This document shows, piece by piece, positions 36,281-47,400 of a stretch of DNA of 64,000 bases (position 1 is its first letter; each line of letters opens with the position of its first letter). The stretch is taken from assembly GCF_018691265.1 (NCBI RefSeq), contig NW_024881295.1, positions 20,016,243 to 20,080,242 on the forward strand, read 5' to 3'. The position numbers were made by a program, and so were the translations under genes. The notes beneath the pieces are model-generated. The model was given only the letters and a program-made list of their open reading frames with translations. It had not been told where the DNA came from and ran no database searches. The stretch is from Tyto alba. Taxonomy: Eukaryota > Chordata > Aves > Strigiformes > Tytonidae.

Positions 36281-36545
36281 ATGCTTAGGACACTGAACAG
36301 AGACCGAGGAAATCACGGATCAGCTCCTGACCATGCCACCAACCTCCTGCCTGATCTCTGACACATTCCTGTGGCCTGACACAAAGCCTCCTGAGGTCAG
36401 AGACAAACTCTTGTTATCTTTGGGCAGGCTTTGGCTCAGCATCCTAAAGTGGGGAGAGTAACTCTTCCTGGTCTAGTGGTGGTGTTGTGAGGATTCGCTT
36501 GCCGCGGTTTGTTCAGGTATTGAGATTCAGCTGTGGTGATGCCAC
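36281..36545 (+). repeat. MIR-like SINE relic
   Basis: It begins with ACTGAACAGAGACCGAGG and CAGCTCCTGACCATGCCACC (the usual TCCTGGCTCTGCCAC position). It continues with CTCAGCATCCTAAAGTGGGG (CTCAGTTTCCTAAAATGGGG in the family) and GGTGTTGTGAGGATTCGC near the 3' end. The order agrees with amniote MIR/CORE SINEs. The region between the blocks is diverged. Confidence 0.6.
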
Positions 36546-38464
36546 GTGAGAACAGGAGCAGACATACTCCATCCACAGGGGATTTCTTTGTACTAGGGTG
36601 TTGCAAAAGTGAGCCTTTAGGAGCTGATCATCAGGAAAGTTTCTGTTCAGAACAGAGGATAAGATGAGATGTTCGGCATCCCTCGAACTGAAAGATACTG
36701 AGGTTCCCAACTGTTCCACCTCTTGGTGAGGAGTAAAAGAAAAAAAATGGCTAACAAGGCCAGTGTTACATGGAAGAAAGTAGATCTCATAATCTGGTTT
36801 TATCTGAAAAAAATAAAAGAAGGGAAAAATAAACCGAAGGTAATATTTAATGACTGGATCTAGGTCTGGGACTTTACTCAGTTCTGTGTGTTTTCAGCTG
36901 AGCCAGTGTTAAGTACGGGTAAAACTGCCAAAGTAGGGTTTACAATGCCATGACCTTGCTCAGATCCTATACTGCATCAGAGTGGTTCACAAAAATTATA
37001 AGGACCTGCTGGTCCTCCTGCCCCCCCTCTGCCCCAACACTAATTTCTCATGTAAAACAGTTAGTGGGCTCTGAGAGCGGGGTATGTGGGTGGAGCAATG
37101 TCCATGTGTGGACAGAGAGGGTGCATTTTTCTCCTCCGCTGTCACCTAGGGTCCTCGGGGACTTGCATTATCATTACTGTGGTAGATTAAGCATAGTGTT
37201 TCACACCTCGATTGATACCAAGGCCAGATGATGTATTAAAAAATTATTGCCTCTGAGACTCACTTTCCTATTTGTCCAGCAGCATTCTGCCATGATGGGA
37301 AATTAAATTTACTCCATTTTATACGTAACATTACATGACAGTAAATAAATATATGTGTGGAAAATGAAGGCAGATGAGGGCTAATGGTGGGAACCTTGGT
37401 GAGGGGCTTGGTAGGGAACAAACATCTGCTCAGTTTGTTCCCCACTGAACTTTAGAACATGGATGTTCAACATGAATGTTGGGGGAAGACTGGCTTTTAG
37501 TGGAAGGGGACTAGCCAGGGAGATGTCTTCTCTGCTGTTGCTTTTCTGTGCTTAGATGAAGCTGCAAACTGATCTCCTGATCAGTTACTGGCATCTTTCA
37601 CCCACACTAATTTCACTTTTCTAGCAGTGTGTTCTCAGCTGATGAAAGCTAGCAGAACATGAGTGACATAAAAGGAGAGGCCATCATCAAACAAAGTGCT
37701 ATATTTAACCTGTCAATGTCATGCTTTCTCAGGTCTGACCTTGAGCCCTAGCAGTGAGGATATAAACTGGGCATCTTGGTTGTGAAGTTCCTTCCTTTAG
37801 CCAAACGTAGAAGGCTCTTGAATATAAGGAAAAGCAGGGAAGGAGGAAGGTAATACAGGTTACCCTTCTGCTTTTGACATTTGTGGTAGCCAGCACACTT
37901 AGCTGCTACTAAACAAAAAGAATACATGAAGGGCTCTGCTAAATTCTCATTAAAAATGTCTTTTTGATGTCTGCAAGTCATTTTCACAATCTTATCCTCT
38001 GGGAGTAAATGTAGGGATCTTTACTGAAAGGTTCTGACATCAGAAGCAGTTCCCTGTGAGGAATATCCTACTGTTATTAATCATTTTGCGATGTGATTCA
38101 GTAAAGGGGAAAAAAAATGGAAGTATACAATTGGAAAGAAGCAAGGAAGCAAAAAGAAAGAAGCTGAAGAAAACCATTTGGTCTCTTTTGTCTGAAGAAA
38201 GCTTGCAACTATATCTCTTCCTTTCTTTAGCAAGGAGTGAGACTGTATGTCTCCTACTTTGAAGCTCAGGGGAATGAAAAATATCTTGTTTAAAAAACCA
38301 CAGGTAACTCAAGTATTACCATTCTTTCAAATGACAAATTTGGCAATTAGTATTCTACATTATTATCTTTAATGTCTCTTAAAAATCAAACTAGGGTGTG
38401 GAAATGACACATAGCTAAAAAGATGAAGGACAATTTTCTTATTTCATGGGGAAATAGTGACAAG
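36546..38464. other. Unique DNA, no gene recognised
   Basis: No exon, RNA gene or named repeat identified. Short frames at chance density. Confidence 0.5.
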
Positions 38465-38640
38465 GGCTGAATTCCTAATTCCACCACAGATTGCTGATGT
38501 GGCCTCAGACGATCTCAGCAACATCCTGTACCTCAGCTTCTAACATGGAAATTGTATAAAATAGCATTTGCATTCTCACATGCTTTGTCTGCCCTCCCTC
38601 TTTAGATTTTAAAGTGTTTGGCAGCACCTCTGTAACAGTC
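38465..38640 (+). repeat. MIR-like SINE relic
   Basis: CCTAATTCCACCACAGATTGC, then GATGTGGCCTCAGACGATCT and TACCTCAGCTTCTAACATGG follow the MIR core order. A 3' part with TTTTAAAGTGTTTGGCAGC follows at about 38610. Strongly diverged. Confidence 0.5.
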
Positions 38641-41600
38641 TGCACAGAAGAGCCTTACCTAAATATGGGCATCTGTAGAAAAAAATTAATGATACGGTTA
38701 TCTTTTTATTCTATATGAAAATTAGCTTATAACATGAACCTGATCTTTGTCTTATTTAGAGAATAAAAGCTTTTCCATTCACCCCTGGGTGTTGCTCGTA
38801 CAGGCAGCTATAAATGGGATACCTCTCAGCATTTGCTGTCTGGAGAGGGTCCGTGATAGAGCTCCTTAAACCCTGAGAGCAGTTCTGCCCATGCTAACGC
38901 TGCAAGGATACGGAGCAGCTGGGAAAGGTACACGGAAAGGTGACAAAGATGGTGAGAATTACCTGCCTTTCAGAGGGGAGGTGTTCAGTAGACCAGGACT
39001 CATCATCCCAGAAATGATATGTCTTATGCGGAATGCACGTAGGTCTAAGCAACCTTGAAGAGATGGAGAAGGTGGACAGGGGCTATTTAATTTTTTTTTC
39101 ACATCAGACCCAGAGCTCTCATGCGGATATTAACAGGCATAAATTAAAAAAAAAAAATCACTGCATGGTTGAGCTTTGACACTTAGTGCCCTGCGATGTT
39201 TTACTGATTCCAAAGGTATAAATGAGTAAAAAATGATCAAACTAGACAGAATGCTACAAGAAAAACCACTACCAAAAGCTTTGTGATGCAAATAAGGTCA
39301 CAGGGAGCTCCCTACACCACTAATTGCTTCAACCTAAGGCGTGCACGCCAGGGTGGTTTCACTGTATGCCCATTCCTTTTGCTTGCTCTTTACTACCCAC
39401 CACTTTTGAGAGAGGACAGAGGGCAGGCTGGCTTAGGGAGAGTTGCTCTTGCACTCAGAGCCTCACCTGGAGTCATCAGGGTAGCCATCTTCTTCGGACA
39501 GTGCTCAACCTCTTTTACTTTTGCTGCTGGCCAGAAATTTGTTGTTCTTCTTGGCTAGGTGCTTATCAAAACAACCACAAGACACTTTGGAAAGTTGTTT
39601 AATTAACCTCTGACTCCACAGAAAGACCTTCTACAAATCAATTCAGATTCTTTGTTTTATTTGTTCATTGTAACAGTTGGAGAATTTTAATATACATGTG
39701 GTTTCCAGGCAGATCTCAGCGCTAGCCACAGGGTGTGCTTCCCTGCCCCACTGTCTGTAACTCTGATATTATTGCCTGAGACAACCTCCTTGCAGACACA
39801 CTTCTCTTTGATCTTAATGTTTTTGTCTTCCCTTTATAGGTGTTCCTATAGGAACAGTGAGTTGAGAAAGGGAAAATGTGGTCACAGCTCTGCCTTTAGT
39901 CTCTCTTCTCATTCAGTCTTCTGCTTCCAGCAAGTAAACTGGAACAGCCCATGCACAGCAAAAATGTGGAAGGATGTGACAGACATTGAGAGAGACCTTT
40001 GCATCCCTATAAATGTGACAGCAGAAAGCCTCCCTCTGCAGTTGCATATATATAATTTCTTACCTCCTTAGAGCAGACCTGCCCCTCCCAAATGCCAAAA
40101 GAGAGATCATGCCGTCTTCCTGCTTTTCACTTGAAAGCCCTAAAAATCCCAGCCTTCTCAAAGCTCTGTATCATTTTGTGTGTTGTCTCAGGTTTTAGGC
40201 AATAGCCTTTTAGTTAGTGAGTCCTAGGAAAAAAACAAACAAACAAAAAACCCCCCAAGAACTTTACAGAAGACAAAACTAAAGCTGAACTTAGGATGAT
40301 GAAGGAGATACTTCCTGAAGATGATCTCTGCTTTGTTGATGTCTTTTGTGTCTGTAAGTGGTGGGATATGGGTTCCTTGGAAAGCTGGCTAGGTCAGAGT
40401 TTTCCTGTTATGACCATGGTCCCCTGGGAATCACAACATCGCTATTTCACCTGTGCAGGATTGCTCTGTATTACAACTACATGCCAACTTAAAGGCATGA
40501 ACTTAAAGGTGAGCTGAAAAGCTTTGAAATGAGCAGAAGCCAAGCTTTCTGTTTATTAAGAAACCCACACAACAGCAGTGTTAAAATTACATTTTCAGGC
40601 TTGTAATAGCTGAAGCCCCCACATTTTCTACTGAATAACTGTAAAAATGATTTCTGTGTGTTTTGCTTGCTTAAAAATCAAGCTGTTAGTGTGTGTTCTT
40701 GACTATGGCTTTAGAAATCCAAGTTTAGGTACAATATTTTTAACTCTAAGCCAAAACCTTTAAAAGCAAAACAAAATAAATCTCAAGGAAAATGTGGGCT
40801 TGGTTCTATTCTATTTCTTCCTTTGCTACTCGCAAGGCTGTGAAAAGCTGCAACGTTGCTTGGGCTACCCTTCAAAGCTATTTTATATAGATACAGATGA
40901 CTGTAAAATACCAGAGAGTAAGGAGAGCCAGGCCCATACCACAAAAATTAGCAATGCATTATTTTTCTGGAGGCAGCGTTTGTGAGTTTTAAAAAGGAGT
41001 GGGCAGCTTTGCAGGTAGGTGATATAACATTAGGGTAGGCTCCAGTGAGTTGGAGTTTCTCTCTTGACAAATATTTCAGCGGCATTCTCCAAGTTATTCT
41101 GAAAAGAGTACAAGGGAAAGAAAATAGATTTGAGGACACACATCCTTGTTTTGCCAGAAAAAAGGGAAGACTGTTCCCAGCTGTTTAACAGTTTCACCTG
41201 TAAGTTGTCAGTTCCCATGACCTAGTACTAGATCGAATTCTTTTACTTTTCCCAACCCATTTCAGTCATTTGGTGATTTCCTCGACTTATTTGGTGACAC
41301 ATATGTAAATCAAATAAATGACAGAAACCAATTCATGATATATGTTATATAAGGTAGTGTACTAGAAATTCACTCCCACTATGGCTGGTTTGTACAAGCA
41401 ATGTTGAGACAGATTCACATGCATGAATATTTATTAGTGGTGTCCATAGCTGATGGCCTACATTGCCTCTAACTGCGAAAAATTGGGGAAAAAATAATCC
41501 AGGGGAAAATAAAGAAAAGAGGAGAGACAGAGGGAAAAAGGAAAGCTCTCCTCATGGCACTCAGCTGGGAAGAGAAGCAACCGCAATTTCCAGACCTCTT

Positions 41601-43374
41601 CTGGGCATCCTCTGCTGTGCAGCAGCTGGTTCCTCGCCCTGATACTCTTTCCACAGTAACTCTACAGTTTCCACCAGGACACAATCAAACTCTCAGCTGG
41701 TTGTCACTGCTTATCGTTAGTGTTGATAGGAGCATGCACTGATTGGAGCAGGGGCTGCGTGGCCAGGTTGCTTGTGTGCACATGGACTTCATTGTCTCTC
41801 TTGTATAAACCAAAAGCTGTAATCAAAACACAGCAAAAGTGGGGGGAAAGGGCTGATTCTTTCACTGTTGACAATCACCATCCATGAGAACTCACCGCAG
41901 AAAGACTATTGGGGTGTGCAGGTGCAAAGCTATAAAGCTAGCAGCATGAGAATAACAGCACAGGAAGAGTGAGGGGAAAACACTGCCCCAGGGGCTCAGA
42001 AAACATTGTCCCAGCAGCCTGGGTGGGAGGGTACAGAGCTGGGAGGGAAAGGCAGGCTGCAAATTTGCAGAGAGAAGGCTCTTAGCCACACAAACCAGCA
42101 ACAGCATCATTTTCCTAGTAGGGGAAGATGTGACGTAGCGGCACCCTGGAAGGCAAATGTGCCTCTGCTCAGGGAGAGGCACCGTCTCTGGATGCTTTGG
42201 ACAAAAGATCCTCCGGCTGGAGGCTGTCTGAATCACCTTTCCTTGTGTGAGCTGGGGCAAAAGCTGGCTGGCCACCTCCTCTCTCAAAGGGGGTCTGCCT
42301 GCTGGTGACCTGAATGAGAACCAAACCCTTTCCCTCACCCTCTTTCACCTCCCCCTTATTGTTTAAGTAACGGTTGAACCGTCAAGTTTCCCCAGTGCAG
42401 GTCAGCAGACAAGACCAGCTGAGGATGTGTTGGTTCTGTGATGAGGATGCTAGTGTAAGAAATGCCTACAGCACAACAGCAAAGGAGAAATGCATCCTCT
42501 GCATTTCATTTTCTGGTACGCTTTAGTTGCTATGTTGAGTTGAACTCAACTGGGAGGAGCAGAAACTCCTGATTGTACGTCTTAGCAGGTGAAAAACTCA
42601 GTGTAACTTGTATTCCAGGTAGGGTAGATGGAACAAAGAAGGTGGTCTTCAGCCCTTTATTTCAAGACATGAGGAGGCTGTGGTTCAGCTTGTTTCCTAA
42701 CCCTATGGCAGTGTTGTTAATGCAACACAACAGTGAGAACAAGAAAAGCCCAGAGTGTTCTCCTATTTACTTTAAGTTAGGTTTTTTTAGGTGTTTTTAT
42801 TTTACTTTTAAAAATTATTTATTTATTTCACGAGAGGAGTTCCATACCAAGATTTAATTTGTTGCACCTTATTGCTTCATAAACAAAGAAAACTAAAAAC
42901 GCAACAGCCAGGAAGGAAGAAATTTTTTGTATCTAAGCACATAGAGAAGAGATGATAACTAAATAAAGAAGAATCATTTACTTATTTTGAAGGTCTATTA
43001 AGACCTCTTTGATAGGGATCACGCCAATTTATTTATTTCTGTTGCACTGACAAGCACCCCATTTCTTCATCCTCCCGTGCTCTGCCATGAAGCCAGTTCC
43101 TGCACTGCAACATTAAGAAGTAATTATTACCCTTTACTGTGTAATGATTAGTTATTGCACAGGCCACATAGTCGTCATGCCAACTCCCTCCTCTATCCTG
43201 ATTTAACCCGCTCTACTCTGCTGCAACAATCAGACACAGGGAGGGGGGGGTGTGGAGGGGGCATTCAGGCTGTGCACATCCCGTTCTGATTTCACTGCAT
43301 CCTGGGCACTAAAAGACCACACGGCCTCAGCTAGTGTGTACAGGCAGGGGGATTTTAAAGACTGTTATCTCTTG
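38641..43374. other. Unique DNA, no gene recognised
   Basis: No exon or transposon identified. The 148-codon minus frame (41892-42338) and the 112-codon plus frame (39733-40071) have no recognisable domain or splice support and are treated as chance. Confidence 0.45.
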
Positions 43375-43567
43375 GTCAGTGTCGTGGTTTAGGCCTGATT
43401 GGCAGCCAACCACAATGCAGCACCTCTCTCTCCCTTCCCCTCTGGCAATGAGAAGGGACAGAGAGCCAGGACTGGGATTCAAGATAGGACTGGGATGGGG
43501 GAAAATCCCCCTTTTATGATCACGAGCAAAAGGCAGACTCGTTAGGGGAAGAAAAAAAGAACATACA

Positions 43568-43573
43568 TTTATT
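43568..43573 (-). terminator. LTR polyadenylation signal
   Basis: AATAAA on the minus strand inside the family B LTR, about 190 bp from its 3' end. Equivalent sequence in the 19-kb copy has decayed. A host transcript crossing in the minus direction could be ended here; a plus-strand transcript would not. Confidence 0.6.
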
Positions 43574-44287
43574 ACAGACACTAACAACACATAACAGAGT
43601 AGGACAGAGAGAAGCATTGCCACATCTTGAGAACACCTTCCCCCCACCCCTCCCTTCTTCCCGGGCTCAGCTCTGCTCCCGATATCTCTACCTCCTCCCC
43701 CAGGGGCGCAGGGGCAGGGAATGGGGGGTGCAGTCAGTGCTGCCACTTCCTTCATGTTCGGTGAGGGGAGTGTCCAAAACTTGTTACCCCCTGATCCATC
43801 GTGGTCCCCCTCTCACAGGAGACAGTCCTCCACAAACTTTCTCTGACTTGAATTCCTCCCATGGGCTGCAGCGTTCCCCACACTGCTCCGTCATGGGTCA
43901 CTAACTTCCTCCGACTGGATTCCCTCCCACGGCTGCAGCCCTTCCCGAGCTGCTCCGGTGTGGGACTCCCCCGCATGCTGCAATCCTCCCAGCACTAAAT
44001 TACAGCAGCGGGGCTGCCTTTTCCCATGAGACCCCGGCCTTCTTCAGGCACAGCACCTTGATTATCTGAGCAGGAGCCACAGGCCATAAATCAGTGTCTG
44101 CTCCACCGTAGATCTCCATGGGTGGCAGGGGGGGCCGCCCTGCCGTCTCCCCACAGGATACAGGGGAGCCTCTGCTCCGGCACACCTCCCCCCTCCTTTT
44201 TCCCTCTGTTCCTCCACTGACCTTGGTGTTCACGCAGCTGCAGCGACTCCTCCTCACAAGTCCGACTGCTCCTCACCACGTCCCTTC

Positions 44288-44294
44288 TTAAATA
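44288..44294 (-). promoter_or_regulatory. LTR TATA-like box
   Basis: TATTTAA on the minus strand, set in a conserved block CTTCTTAAATACGTTATCGC. The same block occurs in the sister LTR (20246-20252), so it is kept across the family and probably marks the U3 core promoter. Confidence 0.5.
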
Positions 44295-44456
44295 CGTTAT
44301 CGCAGAGGCGCAGCTGATGGGCTCAATTTCCCAAACAGAAGTGGAGCTGACTTGGAGCTGGGGGAGCTTCGAGAAGCTTCTCACAGGGGGCCGCCCCGAT
44401 AGCCCCCTCCCCTGCCACCAAAAAACTCCACCACTCACTCAACCCAGAACAGTCAG

Positions 44457-47400
44457 CCCAAGCTTCCCTGCCATGGTTGGAGAGGATTAATATGTATCCT
44501 GAGTGCCAGACCTCTTGCTGCTCTACACTGAACCCCTCTGGCTGCTTTAAGTGCAGCCTCGGAAGGAGCCTAATCCAGTCCTTGTCAGCTGGCAGCACGT
44601 TTCCTCTGAGACCAGGGCTTGGCAAGCTGGGGCTTGATGGGTGTTTAGGAGAGATGCATAAAAGGAGGGGGAGAGGTGTTAAAATGAGGCAGCATCTCAC
44701 AGAGAACCCAGAGGCACTTATTTTCTTTGGAAGTAGCCAAGGTGTCTTTCCAGTTACCTCTCAGTGCTGCTAGGATCTTAACCTGGCTGTTGGTCCTTTT
44801 TTTTTGGTGGAGAATTGCTTAGTTAGAAAGTGGGAACATCACTGTCTTTGCTTTAAAGCAGTGGGTACCTCCCAGTGGGGAGAAGGGAGAAGAGCTGCAT
44901 GCTGTCTGCTATCCCACTGTTCCTTGAACTCTGATGTGAATTGCACAGCAAGGAAAATGAGAGCTGGTCTTTGCCTAGATAAGCATTCTCAGAGCAAATT
45001 TACAAAATAATGACATAGCTGTTTATGTTCCTATTGGAAATTATGTACATGCCATCCCAGCTTCAGGTTCAGTCCTGCAGTCCTGAATGCTGGAAGGTGC
45101 AGGACCAGACCCTTTGTAGCTAACTTAGTTTATGAATAGATGGAATTTGATACAATTCCATTTTTTTTTTTTTTTTTTTTTGCTGGTTGCTGCAATTAAT
45201 ACCTATCCACACCAGAGCAGATCATGTAGTGCAGTTGCTCTTACTGTTATTTATACATAGATGATTATGCTATCTGCCACACAGTGAGGAATGAAGGACT
45301 TAACTGGAGAAATAATCTGAAAATCAAATCATTATTTTTTTGATGTTTCTTCAAATAATAGATTTTGCCAAAGTTCCTCCACATTAAAAAAAAAAAAAAA
45401 ACAAACAAACACAAAAAACAACAAACAAACAAACAAATCACTATCAATTCTGTACTTAAATATCTAACTGAAGGAAGCAATATTTTCCGGAAAACAAGTA
45501 AAAGATTTATTATTTTATGGAAAGCAGCACTCTGGTAATCAGAACTGATGGGATGCAGTGAGCAAAGGCTAGAGAGAGAAGGAAATTTTTTCTCTCCTTT
45601 CTACATCCAGTAGGCTGAAAACAGAGAACTCCTGTGCAGTTTCTTTCTTTCCTACTACTCTCTCTTCCATACACCTCTCTCTTTCACCATGCACTTCTCA
45701 CCATTCTTCAAAAAGAGACAGCCCAGACAGTCATCTAATGACATAATCTGCTGTTTAAGTCTTTGAGTCAGTGGGTTACATGATCACCTCAAAAGCCCCA
45801 GTCACACGTGGAGGTACTGTTTTGCTTGATATCACACATCCATTGTAGGAAAGCATCGTTGTTCTGAACAGTTTGTAATTTGTTTCTTTTGTAGAGGTTG
45901 TCTGAGTGTTATCTCAGACCCTTCAGTCTGAGAAAGAGAGGACAGGGTGCAAAAAGTTGTCAAGCTATAGGTAAAGAATACATAAAAAATATATGTGGAA
46001 CAAAACCCTTAAAATTCTCTTATATTTCATCCAGCTGCCCTCCCCACACAGCCTCATTATAAACGTGTGTCATTCTCCTGGGTAATGGTGAAGAAATTTG
46101 TTTTTGAGCAAGTCATCTGATGAAGCTGGTGTGCTGGAGCAGAATGCCAACACAAACGGTTAATATGGGGTCATAATTAGTAAGCGTCTATGCAGGAAAA
46201 TGGCTGTAAATAGTTGACTACCATTAACCTGAAAGAAGTGAGAAAATTTTTTGGCTTCCCAATAGCCTCAAAGACAGTTGTGTGAAGATGGGTATTTCTG
46301 AGAACAGACATTCCCTCAGTCCTGAGGGACTAGACACTGGTCTCATCAGACAGCTGATGCTCTCTTTTGCTTTCAGATCACTGAAAATAAAATGACCTAT
46401 GCCGAACAATCTGTTAATTGTCATTAATTTGTCCACTGGATATTTTCCCCCTATATTTTGAATTGTCCATCTGCAAGTGTGCTGGCTAAGCTTAGCAGTC
46501 TGATTAATAGTTTCAATGATTGTGTCAAGGCCAAGAGATTCTTCTAAGTTTTTCATGTTCAGCATTAAGAATTTGGTATTTTTTGCATGTGACTGTTTGC
46601 TTAACTCATGTGACATACCTCTAACTTAATGACCTGATACTCACAAGCAGAAGCTGAAGGTGCCTCTAGAAGAGGCATGAAGGACAAGTGCAGTTCCATG
46701 CTGTGACTATCTTTGGGACAATGGTGGGAAGTACTAGAAACTACCTTTGGGGATGTTTTCATTGTTTACACCCAGACTGCCACCACACAGGATATAAACT
46801 GTGCTCCTCCACTCTGGCAGCAGCACAAGGTTCAGTCCACTCCAAAAGTACAAACCTGGCTGTCTGCCTGTGTCCCAAGGGTACGTGTGAGATCCCAAGA
46901 CAGGTCTGGCTTCCCTGGGAAGTTAATTTTTGTCTCGTGGTTTCCTTCACTTCAGCATCTTGCTGCTCCATCATCCCTTCCCTTAAATGCTTTGGACCTA
47001 CAAAGCAAGCAGATGGATTCAAGCCTTATGACATTTCTGCTGGTTTAGAACTGCCTTTTTTTATATCACCTGCTGTCTTTTCTGCTCACTGTAGGACAGA
47101 TGCTACTGCTCTTTTATTCACGTTGAGTAGTAAATCACTGTTGAAGAAACGCACCATAAATGTTTGCCATATCAACAGCTACATATTGTGAGAAGTGGTC
47201 CCCGGGTCATAACAGAATGATATGGTATCCAGTCTGAGCAAAGACTGCAAAATATTTCATGATCTTGCTCACCCACATTTCTTAGCACCTCTTCTCCCAC
47301 ACATACAACTGGTTCACACATGCTGAAGATACAGGGCAGCGCATTTGAAAATGTTTACAAGGGATATTTTACTCAGTGACTTTCATGCTGTTAGGTGGCA

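Larger units (their letters stand above)
43380..44451 (-). mobile_element. Solo LTR, long family B (copy 2, complete)
   Basis: A complete 1,072-bp solo LTR with termini TGTCGTGG and AGAACA (plus strand) and a perfect 5-bp duplication GTCAG at 43375-43379 and 44452-44456. On the minus strand a TATA-like TATTTAA (44288-44294) is followed about 715 bp later by AATAAA (43568-43573). This would give a very long R region. The middle holds degenerate tandem units around CTGCTCCG(T/G)NNTGGG. The plus-strand left end TGTCGTGGTTTA is shared with family A, suggesting related U5 ends. No internal viral genes, so this is a recombined remnant. Confidence 0.93.

Noticed and set aside
41892..42338. 148-codon minus frame as a host exon
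   Set aside because: No domain and no clear splice sites; an overlapping frame of 100 codons is open on the other strand.
43327..44700. Frames of 74-142 residues at 43.3-44.7 kb as a viral gene
   Set aside because: They lie wholly or mostly inside the second family B LTR, or run past its edges, and are not shared as intact frames with its sister copy.
46688..47191. 167-codon plus frame as a gene
   Set aside because: Cys/Ser-rich mixed composition without a motif, with other frames open in parallel; no evidence beyond length.
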